From assembly GCF_014648895.1 (NCBI RefSeq), contig NZ_BMRZ01000013.1, positions 1-64,000 on the forward strand: a DNA stretch of 64,000 nt. The letters run 5' to 3'. Below are positions 28,526 through 36,900 of the stretch, one piece after another; position 1 is the stretch's first letter; each line of letters begins with the position of its first letter. The translations under genes and the position numbers were made by a program. The DNA comes from Streptomyces tanashiensis. Its GTDB lineage: Bacteria; Actinomycetota; Actinomycetes; Streptomycetales; Streptomycetaceae. The notes beneath the pieces were generated by a model. It worked only from the letters and a program-made list of their open reading frames with translations. It ran no database searches and was not told where the DNA came from.

Positions 28526-29429
28526 GGCCGTACGTCTCCTCCGCCTTCCAGAACCACACGAAACCGCCCGCGAAGGCCAGCAGCGCCCAGCCGGCGGCGA
28601 GCGCCCACACGTGCGGGGGCAGCTGCGCCCCGGTGAAGCTCTCGATCAGCGCGAAGCGCATGAGGTCGATGTAGACCGCCGCCGGGTTGCACTGGAGCGC
28701 CAGCACCACGGCGTCCGGGAAGCGCCCGCTGCCCGCCAGGTTCTGGATCGAGAACATGGCGCCGGAGGCGTACATCCAGGTGCGGAGCACGAACGGCATC
28801 AGCTGGCTGATGTCCGGGGTGCGGGCCGCGAGCCGGGCCAGCACGAGCGCCACGCCCGTGCTGAACAGCGCCTGGAGGAAGAGCGCCGGGACGGCGAGCA
28901 GCCAGCTCCAGGTGGGGAACTCGCCGAAGCAGGCGAGCATCACGACGAGTGCGGCGAGCGAGAAGAGCAGCTGCTGGAGCTGCTGGAACGCGAGCGAGAT
29001 CGGCAGGCTCGCGCGCGGGAAGTGCAGGGCGCGGACCAGGCCCAGGTTGCCGCTGATCGCCCGGGTGCCGGCCTGGACCGTGTTGGCGGTGAAGGTCCAC
29101 ACGAAGATGCCGGTGATCAGGAAGGGGACGTAGTCGGGCACGCCGTTCTTCGCGTTCATCAGGACGCCGAAGATCAGGTAGTACACGGCCGCGTTGAGGA
29201 GCGGGGTCATCACCTGCCAGACCTGGCCGAGGCGCGCCTGGCTGAACTGGGCGGTGAGGCGGGCGGTCGCGAAGGCGGTGATGAAGTCGCGGCGCGACCA
29301 GAGCTGCCGCACGTAGGCGGGGAGCGAGGGGCGGGCGCCGCTGACGCTCAGACCGTGGCGGCGGGCGAGCGCGCCGAGGTCCTCCGCGGGGGCGGCCGGC
29401 GGCGCGGGCGGGGCGAGGGTCGTGGTCAC
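28518..29429 (-). CDS. Polysaccharide/teichoic-acid exporter permease
   Basis: A 303-residue ABC-2 type permease of the TagG/Wzm class, with six hydrophobic helices after an N-terminal cytoplasmic stretch (LPAYVRQLWSRRDFITAFA). It contains the family element FSQARLGQVWQVMTPLLNAAVYYLIF. With the ATPase downstream it would flip or export a polyprenyl- or lipid-linked envelope polymer. Transcription starts in the 159-bp region shared with the divergent TetR gene, where twin CCGTATCGTCG repeats may be the operator. Confidence 0.9.
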   Translation of the reverse strand: MTTTLAPPAPPAAPAEDLGALARRHGLSVSGARPSLPAYVRQLWSRRDFITAFATARLTAQFSQARLGQVWQVMTPLLNAAVYYLIFGVLMNAKNGVPDYVPFLITGIFVWTFTANTVQAGTRAISGNLGLVRALHFPRASLPISLAFQQLQQLLFSLAALVVMLACFGEFPTWSWLLAVPALFLQALFSTGVALVLARLAARTPDISQLMPFVLRTWMYASGAMFSIQNLAGSGRFPDAVVLALQCNPAAVYIDLMRFALIESFTGAQLPPHVWALAAGWALLAFAGGFVWFWKAEETYGRG

Positions 29430-29488
29430 AGGCGGATGCTTTCGACGAGGGCGCGGGGGCGCGTGGGGCCATCGGCGATGGAACGGGT

Positions 29489-29548
29489 CCGTATCGTCGC
29501 TACGGGGAGGTTAGGACGCTCCCACGACGGAACGCAACCGTATCGTCG
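29489..29548. promoter_or_regulatory. Twin operator-like repeats between exporter and TetR
   Basis: CCGTATCGTCG occurs at 29489-29499 and again at 29538-29548, 49 bp apart; the first copy continues to TACGG, giving the imperfect dyad CCGTA-N7-TACGG. A second pair, GGTTAGGA, is at 29509-29516 and 29573-29580; the latter copy also supplies the AGGA ribosome-binding site of the TetR gene. Such paired sites between divergent genes fit TetR autoregulation and control of the exporter. Confidence 0.6.
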
Positions 29549-29588
29549 TAACGCTTCCGGGATATCGCCGTTGGTTAGGATGCCGTTC

Positions 29589-30188
29589 ATGACCGACCCG
29601 ACCCCCCGCCGCGCCCCCGCCGGGGCCGCCGTACTCCGCGAGGACGTGACCGAGGCCATCCGCGCCGCCGTCTTCGAGGAGCTCGCGGCCGTCGGCTTCG
29701 CCCGGATGTCCATCGAGGGCATCGCGCGCCGCGCGGGAGTCGGCAAGACCGCCGTCTACCGGCGCTGGAAGTCCAAGCTCTCCCTCGTCCTCGACCTCGT
29801 CGGCGCCTTCGCCGCCCAGGGCCTGCCGGCACCCGCCAGCGGCTCCCTGTACGGGGACGTGCGCGCCCTCCTCGAAGTCGCCTCGCACGCCCTGCGCCAC
29901 CCGGTCGCCTCGCAGGTCATCCCCGACCTGCTCGTCGAGGCCGCCCGCCATCCCGAGATCGCCGAGACCGTCAAGGCCGTGCTGCTCGACGGGCAGCAGG
30001 GCGTCATGACCCAGATCGTCCGCGAGGCCGTCGCCCGCGGCGAACTCCCCGAGGGCACCGACCCCGGAAAGGCCCTCGACCTGGCCGTCGGCCCGCTCTA
30101 CTGGCGCCTCGTCGTCGTCCGTACGCCCCTGCCGAAGGGGTACGTGGACGAGCTCGCGCGCTCGGCGGTCGCGGCGCTCACGGCGTGA
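29589..30188 (+). CDS. TetR-family transcriptional regulator
   Basis: A 199-residue TetR repressor. The N-terminal helix-turn-helix is AVGFARMSIEGIARRAGVGKTAVYRRWKSK in outline (about residues 33-62), followed by an all-helical ligand domain of the TetR_C type (HPVASQVIPDLLVEAARHPE). The ligand is unknown. I chose ATG 29589 because AGGA stands 8 nt upstream; another in-frame ATG at 29580 would overlap that site. It is divergent from the exporter permease gene, its likely target, and ends only 10 bp from the convergent sugar-permease stop. Confidence 0.9.
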   Translation: MTDPTPRRAPAGAAVLREDVTEAIRAAVFEELAAVGFARMSIEGIARRAGVGKTAVYRRWKSKLSLVLDLVGAFAAQGLPAPASGSLYGDVRALLEVASHALRHPVASQVIPDLLVEAARHPEIAETVKAVLLDGQQGVMTQIVREAVARGELPEGTDPGKALDLAVGPLYWRLVVVRTPLPKGYVDELARSAVAALTA

Positions 30189-30198
30189 CCGGCGCGGG

Positions 30199-31116
30199 TT
30201 ACTTCACCGCGCCCGCCATCACCCCCGACGCGAACTGCCGCTGGAACGCGAAGAACACCACCAGCGGCACCACCATCGACACGAACGCCCCCGGCGCCAG
30301 CACGTCCACGTTGTTGCCGAACTGGCGCACCTGCTGCTGGAGCGCCACCGTGATCGGCGGCGACTGCGAGTCCGCGAAGATCAGCGCGATCAGCATGTCG
30401 TTCCACACCCACAGGAACTGGAAGATCCCCAGCGAGGCGATCGCCGGACCGCCGAGCGGCAGCACCACGCGCGTGAAGAGGCGGATCTCGCCCGCCCCGT
30501 CGAGCCGCGCCGCCTCGAGCAGCTCGCGCGGGATCTCCGCGAAGAAGTTCCGCAGCAGGAAGACGGCGAACGGCAGGCCGAAGGCCGTGTGGAACAGGAC
30601 CACCCCCAGCGTGGTCTCGAAGAGCCCCACCGCGCCGAAGAGCTTCGACACCGGCACCAGGGCCACCTGCACCGGGACCACGAGCAGCGCGACCACGCCC
30701 AGGAACCACCAGTCCCGGCCCGGGAACTCCAGCCACGCGAAGGCGTAGCCGGCGAGCGAGCCGATGACGAGGACCAGCAGGGTGGCCGGGACGGTGATCA
30801 GGACGGTGGAGAGGAGCGAGCCGGTGATCGTGTCGTTCGCGAGGAGGTGGGTGTAGTTCTCGGTGGTCAGCCGGGCCGGGGCCGTGAACACCTGCCACCA
30901 GCCGCTCGCCGCGATGTCGGAGGGCGAGCGGAGCGAGGAGAGCAGCAGCCCGACCGTCGGCAGCAGCCAGAACAGGCCGGTGAGGAGGAGGAAGACCCGG
31001 ACGGCACCGGAGGCGGCCCCGGAGGCGAGCCGGGCGGCGACGCCCGGGGCCTTCCGGGCGGCGGTCCCGGGCGCCTTCCGGGTCGCGGCGGCCGTCCTGG
31101 TGGCCTGCGTCGTCAT
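30199..31116 (-). CDS. Sugar ABC transporter permease (MalG type)
   Basis: A 305-residue permease of a carbohydrate uptake ABC transporter. Six hydrophobic helices start near residue 40 after a Lys/Ala-rich repeat-like N-terminus (KAPGTAARKAPGVAARL). The cytoplasmic EAA loop reads EIPRELLEAARLDGAGEIRLF. It overlaps the preceding permease gene by 4 bp. ATG 31116 has GGGAGA 8 nt upstream. Together with the 31113-32423 and 32434-33795 products it forms an importer that lacks its own ATPase; in Streptomyces the shared ATPase MsiK usually serves such systems. Confidence 0.92.
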   Translation of the reverse strand: MTTQATRTAAATRKAPGTAARKAPGVAARLASGAASGAVRVFLLLTGLFWLLPTVGLLLSSLRSPSDIAASGWWQVFTAPARLTTENYTHLLANDTITGSLLSTVLITVPATLLVLVIGSLAGYAFAWLEFPGRDWWFLGVVALLVVPVQVALVPVSKLFGAVGLFETTLGVVLFHTAFGLPFAVFLLRNFFAEIPRELLEAARLDGAGEIRLFTRVVLPLGGPAIASLGIFQFLWVWNDMLIALIFADSQSPPITVALQQQVRQFGNNVDVLAPGAFVSMVVPLVVFFAFQRQFASGVMAGAVK

Positions 31117-32423
31117 CGGCGGGTCTCCCTTCGGATGCGGCGGATGTTGACCACCATCACCGGCAGCACGAGAAGGAGCAGGACGACCGCGATGGCCGAG
31201 CCGACCCCGAGGTCCGCGTCCGTCCCGAAGGACGAGCGGTACAGCTGGAGCGCGAGCACGTTCGCGTCGTCCTGCGCGGAGCCCGGTGCGATGACGAAGA
31301 CCAGGTCGAAGACCTTGAGCACGTTGATCATCAGCGTGACGAGGACGACCACGAGGACCGGCGCCAGGAGCGGCACCGTGATCCGCCGGAACACCTGCCA
31401 CTCGTTCGCCCCGTCCACCCGTGCCGCCTCCAGCAGTTCGCGCGGCACGGCCGCGAGCCCGGCGCCGATCAGGACCATCGCGAACCCGGCCCACATCCAC
31501 ACGTACGCCCCGATCACGGCCGGAGTGACGAGCGAGGGACCGAGCCACTCCACGCCGTTGTACTGCTCGCGGAAGTTGCTCGCGGGGAGCCGGAGGACGG
31601 CTCCGTCGGCACGGTCTGCGGGCAGGGTGAAGCGCCCGTCGGCCGCCGCGGTGGCCGTGGCGACCACCTTCCCGTCCCGTACCGCCTCGATCCGCAGCCC
31701 CTTCAGGCCCAGCTCCTCGGGGTCGACCACGTTCGGTTTCCCGCCGCCGCCCCGGGTGAAGTCCAGCCAGGCCGTCCCGGTGACGGTGTCCGTGCCCGTG
31801 CCCGTGTCCGTGGCGGTCGGTGCGTGCGCGGGGCGGGCGTCCCGGGGCATCTGCCCGGGCGCCACCCCGACCAGCGGCAGCAGCACCGGCGCCCCCGCCC
31901 GTACCGGCTCCTTCGTGACGTACGCTCCGCCACCGGCCGCCTCCAGCGGGTGCGCGGGCAGCGGCCGGGCCCGCGGGAAGCCGGAGGACTCGGCGAAGGT
32001 GTCGTGCACCCCGACCCAGACGGCGTTGGCGACCCCCCGGTCCGGGTCCTGCTCGTAGACGAGACGGAAGATGATCCCCGCGGCGAGCATCGAGATCGCC
32101 ATCGGCATGAAGACGACCAGCTTGAACGCCGTCCCCCAGCGGACGCGTTCGGTGAGCACGGCGAAGACCAGGCCGAGCGCGGTGGCGACCGCCGGGGCCA
32201 CCACCAGCCAGATCAGGTTGTTGCGGACGGCCGTGCGGAGGGACTCGTCGGTGACGAGCGCGAGGTAGTTGTCGAGGCCGACGAAGGACGAGTCCGAGCG
32301 GTCGAAGAGCGAGCGCCGGACGGAGTACCCGATCGGGTAGACGACGAGCGCGCCGAGGAGGAGCAGGGCGGGCAGCAGGAAGCCCGCCGCCACCACCCTC
32401 CTCCCGCGGGGGATCCGCGGCAT
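31113..32423 (-). CDS. Sugar ABC permease with extracytoplasmic domain insert
   Basis: A 436-residue MalF-type permease, much longer than the usual 290-310. Helices lie near 11-33, 68-92 and 100-122. Residues about 140-290 then form a large hydrophilic insert before TM4 (about 298-322). The insert contains a Thr-rich linker (TATDTGTGTDTVTG) and a segment LKGLRIEAVRDGKVVATA...ADGRFTLP that resembles a carboxypeptidase-regulatory/transthyretin-like beta-sandwich. The EAA loop (VPRELLEAARVDGANEWQVF) is intact. The insert occupies the position of the P2 loop of E. coli MalF, which touches the binding protein. The gene overlaps the downstream permease by 4 bp. Confidence 0.88.
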   Translation of the reverse strand: MPRIPRGRRVVAAGFLLPALLLLGALVVYPIGYSVRRSLFDRSDSSFVGLDNYLALVTDESLRTAVRNNLIWLVVAPAVATALGLVFAVLTERVRWGTAFKLVVFMPMAISMLAAGIIFRLVYEQDPDRGVANAVWVGVHDTFAESSGFPRARPLPAHPLEAAGGGAYVTKEPVRAGAPVLLPLVGVAPGQMPRDARPAHAPTATDTGTGTDTVTGTAWLDFTRGGGGKPNVVDPEELGLKGLRIEAVRDGKVVATATAAADGRFTLPADRADGAVLRLPASNFREQYNGVEWLGPSLVTPAVIGAYVWMWAGFAMVLIGAGLAAVPRELLEAARVDGANEWQVFRRITVPLLAPVLVVVLVTLMINVLKVFDLVFVIAPGSAQDDANVLALQLYRSSFGTDADLGVGSAIAVVLLLLVLPVMVVNIRRIRRETRR

Positions 32424-32433
32424 GTCCGGCCCC

Positions 32434-33795
32434 TCAGCCCTTCGCGGCGGCCCGGTACGCCTTCGCCGCGTCCTCCTCCAGGCGCGCCTGCGTCCCGGCG
32501 ATGTCCTTCGGGTTCTTCAGGAAGTCCTGGAGCGCCTTCCACTCGCCCTTGCCCGGCGTCCCGCCGAAGGACTGCGGCATCTGGTCCGACATGTCGAAAC
32601 GGAAGTCGTCACCGGCGCCGATGAGCGCCTTGGCGATCTCCCGCTGGACGTCGTTCGGGTAGGCCGCCGGGTCCAGGTTCCTGTTGGGGGAGAGGAAGCC
32701 GCCCTCGGCCGCCCAGATCCTCGCCGCGTCCGGCGAGGCCAGGAAGGCGAGCAGCGCCTGCGCGCCCTTGGTGTCCTTCAGCGCCACGGCCGCGTCGCCG
32801 GCCGTCACCACGGGGGAGGTGCCGCCGTCGCCGACCTTCGGGAAGGGGAAGACCTTCGCGTCCTTCCCGATCTCCGCCTTGGTCTCGGCGATGTTGACGG
32901 CGGCGAAGTCGCCCTCGAAGACCATCGCCCCCTTGGGCTGGTCGCCGCCGGTGAAGGTCTGCGTGACCGAGGCCGGGTACTCCGTCTGGAGCGCGCCGCC
33001 CGGCCCGCCCGCGATGAGCGACGGCTTGCCGAAGAGCTCGGCCAGGGTCTTCAGGGCGGCGGTGACGGACGGGTCCGTCCACTTGATCGTGTGCTTCGCC
33101 AGCTGGTCGTACTTGGCCGGGCCCGCCTGGGAGAGGTAGACGTTCTCGAACCAGTCCGTGAGGGTCCAGCCGTCCGCGCCGCCGACCGACACCGGGGTCA
33201 CGCCGGAGGCCGAGATCGTCTCGGCGGTGCCGAGGAAGTCCTTCCAGGTCTTCGGCTCGGAGGCGCCCGCGTTCTCGAAGACGGCGGTGTTGTACCAGAC
33301 CAGGGACTTGTTCGCGGCCTTGAAGTAGACCCCGTACTGGGTGCCGTCCACCGCGCCGAGCTCCTGCCAGCCGCGCGAGTAGTCCGCCGCGAGCTGGGCC
33401 TTCGCCTCCGGGCCGACCGGCTTCAGCCACTTCTGGGCGGCGGCCTGCTGGATCGCGCCCACCTGCGGGAGCATCGCCACGTCGGGCGGGGAACCACCGG
33501 CGATCTTCGTGCCGAGGAAGTTCACGATCGGGTCCTGCGCGGGCACGAAGGTGACGGTCGCGCCGGTGCGCTTCTCGAACTCCTTCAGGACCTTGGTGAA
33601 GTTCTCCTGCTCCGGTCCGGTCCAGACCGCGGCGACCTCGATCTTCTCGCCCTTGAGGGAGAGTTCGCGGTCGGGCGCGGGCTCTCCCTCGTCCTTGTCG
33701 GCCCCGCTTCCGCAGCCCGCGAGGGCGAGTGCGGCCAGCGCCGTCAGCGCCGTGAGGGTCACCGCGGTCCTGCGTGGACGAAGAGTTGTACGCAT
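32434..33795 (-). CDS. Sugar ABC transporter substrate-binding lipoprotein
   Basis: A 453-residue family 1 extracellular solute-binding protein. The type II signal peptide ends in the lipobox LALAGC (Cys28). The mature part shows the usual opening KIEVAAVWTGPEQENFTKVL and the hinge-type segments of carbohydrate-binding members (YFKAANKSLVWYNTAVFENAG). The sugar is not predictable; the similarity is to alpha-glucoside-type binding proteins. It is the first gene of the three-gene importer operon. A 17-nt tandem repeat lies 16-49 bp upstream of its start. Confidence 0.92.
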   Translation of the reverse strand: MRTTLRPRRTAVTLTALTALAALALAGCGSGADKDEGEPAPDRELSLKGEKIEVAAVWTGPEQENFTKVLKEFEKRTGATVTFVPAQDPIVNFLGTKIAGGSPPDVAMLPQVGAIQQAAAQKWLKPVGPEAKAQLAADYSRGWQELGAVDGTQYGVYFKAANKSLVWYNTAVFENAGASEPKTWKDFLGTAETISASGVTPVSVGGADGWTLTDWFENVYLSQAGPAKYDQLAKHTIKWTDPSVTAALKTLAELFGKPSLIAGGPGGALQTEYPASVTQTFTGGDQPKGAMVFEGDFAAVNIAETKAEIGKDAKVFPFPKVGDGGTSPVVTAGDAAVALKDTKGAQALLAFLASPDAARIWAAEGGFLSPNRNLDPAAYPNDVQREIAKALIGAGDDFRFDMSDQMPQSFGGTPGKGEWKALQDFLKNPKDIAGTQARLEEDAAKAYRAAAKG

Positions 33796-33810
33796 CGCTG
33801 CCCCGTCTCT

Positions 33811-33844
33811 CCCGTGCGCTTCGCTGTCCCGTGCGTTTCGCTGT
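33811..33844. repeat. 17-nt tandem repeat upstream of sugar-binding gene
   Basis: CCCGTGCGCTTCGCTGT (33811-33827) is followed directly by CCCGTGCGTTTCGCTGT (33828-33844), differing at one base. It occupies the leader or operator zone of the minus-strand binding-protein gene (start 33795). Confidence 0.7.
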
Positions 33845-33933
33845 CCGTCCGACAGGTCTACGCCGGGCCACGGAGCCCCGCAATACCGCCTCCCGTGTCA
33901 AGCGGGCGATCGTGACGCCCTCGTGACGTGCCG

Positions 33934-36900
33934 TCAGCCGCGCGCGGCCGGGGTGAGCGGGGGCACGGGAGTCGCCTCGACCGAGCGCGCGGCCCGGTCC
34001 AGCGCGCTCGCAAGCAGAGCCAGGTCCGTCGGTCCGTTGCCCAGCTCACGGACCGGGCGACGGGTGGGCGGGTCGCCCATCCGCTCCCACTCCAGCGGGA
34101 CGACCGTCGGGCGGAGCGTCGCCGTCCGGGGGATCCGGCCCGTGACCCGGCCCGCCTGGAAGGGCGTCACCCGGCCGTCCGGATGCCCGAGGCGGCCCCG
34201 CCCGGCCGCCGGCACGTCCGGGCCCGCCGCCACCGGGGGCGCGTCGAGCACGATCCGCAGCCGGGCCCCGTGGGCCAGCTCCGTGTCGGCGGTACGGTCC
34301 GGGCGCGACGAGGTCGCGACGAGGTGCACCCCGAGCCGCTCGCCGTTCCGCGCGACGGCCTCCAGGGCCCGCACGACGGACCCGGCGGCCGGCCGGCCGG
34401 GGGCGCCGAGCGCGGGGGCGACCAGGGCGTCGAAGTCGTCGACGAGGACGACGAGCCGCGGCAGATGCCCGGCCCCCGCCGCCCTCGCGGGAGCCTGCTC
34501 GCCCGACGCGGGCCGCGGAATCCGCCCGCCGGTGTCGTCGCCGCCGCGCCCGCCGGTCCGGCCGGTGACGTCGTCGGCGCCGGGGTACGGGACGCGCCCG
34601 CTCGGGCGGTCGGTGACATCACCGGCGCCCGGGTGCGGGACCCGGCCGCTCGACCGGCCGGTGACGTCGTCCGCGCCCGGGTACGGGACGCGCCCGCCGG
34701 TGAGGTCGCCGTCGCCCGTACGGAGGGTGCGGCTGCTCGGGCGGTCGTCGAGGGCCCCGCCGTCCCGCCGCGGCAGCCGCCCACTGGGCGTGTCGCCCAG
34801 GAAGGCGTCCCCGCCGGACCGCGCCCGCGCACCGGACCGCTCGTCGAGCACCCCGTCCCCGGCCCGGGGGACGCGCCCGCTCGGGCGGTCGGTGACATCG
34901 CCGGCGCTCGGGTACGGGACGCGGCCGCTGGTCCGGCCGGTGACGTCGTCGGCGCCGGGGTACGGGACGCGGCCACTGGACCGGCCCGTCACGTCGTCCG
35001 CGCCCGGGTGCGGGACCCGGCCGCTCGATCGGCCGGTGATGTCGTCCGCGCCGGGGTAGGGGACACGCCCGCTGGTGCGGCCCGTCACGTCGTCCGCGCC
35101 CGTGCGGGAGGCGCGGGCGACTCGGCCGCTCGGGTGGTCCGTGAGGTCGCCGTCGCCCGTGCGGAGGGTTCGGCTGCTCGGGCGACCGCCGGCCTCTCCC
35201 GTACCCGGGTGGGGGACACGTCCGCTGGACCGGCCGGTGACGTCGTCCGCGCCCGGGTACGGGACCCGGCCGCTCGGGCGGTCGCCCAGGGTGCCGTCCT
35301 GCGTGCGGCCGCTGCGGCTGCTCGGGAGCGCGCCGATCGTGCCGTCGCCGGTGCGCAGCGTGCGCCCGCTCGGGCGGCCCGCGAGGTCGGTGTCGGGGAC
35401 GCGGACGGTCGCGCGGGCGCCCTGGGGCACGGACTCCGCCGCGCTCGGGGCGCGCTGCCCGATCAGCCGGTCGGCGGCGCGCGCCGCTCCCCGGCGGTCG
35501 GCGAAGTGCCCGTCACCCAGGAGCTCCGCCCTGCGCTTCAGCTCCGCGCCGAGCGCCTGCGCGAACTCCCGCATCCGCACCGGGTCCGAGGCGACCAGGT
35601 GCTCGGTGACGTGCGGCAGCTCCGTACAGACCGCGAGACCGTCGCCGCGCTCGCCGCCCGCGCCGTCCACGAGGAGCAGGCCGAGGCGGTCCGGGCGGCC
35701 GCCGGCCGCGAGGGAGGCGGCGATCGAGCGGAGGAGCTCCGTGCGGCCGCTGCCCGCGGGGCCCTCGATCAGCAGGTGCGGGCCCTCCTTGGTGAGGTCG
35801 ACGGCCAGCGGGCCGCGCGGGCCCGCGCCCAGGACGGCCGTGCCGTCCCCGGCGGAGGCCCAGCGGGCCATCAGGGAGGCGGGGGTGGCCCGGGCGAGCC
35901 CGAGCTCGTCGAGCAGGCGGGCGGAGGGGGGCAGGGCGGCGGCCCGGCCGTGCGGGGCCGCCGCGGTCTCCGGACGGAGCGGGGCGAGGGCCCGGCCGAA
36001 CCGCTCGGCCCAGGCGACGGAGACCGCGTCGACGACGCCGACGGTGCCGTGGCCCGCGAGCCGCCCGCCGGACGTCCGCAGCAGCCGCAGGGCGGTCGCC
36101 ACGTCACCGCTGAGGAGCGCGGCGGCCCCGCACTCGCGGAAGGCGAGCGACGCCGCGCACGCGGCCTCGTACGTGGCGGCCACCGGGGAGTCCGGGGTCG
36201 CGGAGGGAGCCTCGGCGAGGCACAGGAGGTGGATGCCGGCCGCCGCGCCGACGCCCGCGAGCCGGGCGACCGTCTCGCGCAGCGCCGCCGATCCGGGGTC
36301 GCCGTCGACGATCACGACCGTCGTCGGCCCCTCGTGGCGGGCCGCGGCCTCGGCGACGGACGCGCGGTCGGCGCTGGGCCAGCCGGGGCCGAGCGGGCCG
36401 TCGTCGAGCCGCCGGGTCAGCTCGGCCGTACGTGCCTGGGCCTGCTCGCGGTCGTACGCCAGGAGCAGCCGGCAGTCCTGGCCGTGGGCCGGCCGGACGT
36501 GCGGGAGCCAGCCGAGCCAGCCCCAGGCGCGGCGCCGCTCCTCCAGGGAGCGGTTCCGGTCGGCGCTGATGAGCACGATCTCCAGGTCGGAGGGGGAGTG
36601 CAGGGCGGCGAGCTGGGCCACGACCGAGCGCGCGAGCCCGGTGAGCCGGTCGCCGGGGCCGGCGAGACCGAGGGAACCGGCCTCGCGCAGTCCGACGGTG
36701 ACCGGAACGCCGGAGAGTTCGGCGCGGTCCGTCGTGCCGAGCCGGACCACCAGGGACTCGGGGTGGTCCTCGCCCCGCTCCCAGAGCCGGGGGCCCGGGC
36801 CGAGCGCGGTGAGCAGGACGGTGGCCGGGTCGGGCCAGGTGTCGGGGGCCGGTACGGGGCCGGGGGCGCCGTCCCGCGTGCCGGGGCCGGGCCGGACGCC

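Noticed and set aside
28140..29588. Long N-terminal extension of the TetR gene
   Set aside because: The frame is open far upstream, but it runs antisense through the exporter genes and lacks homology; AGGA plus ATG 29589 gives a normal TetR.
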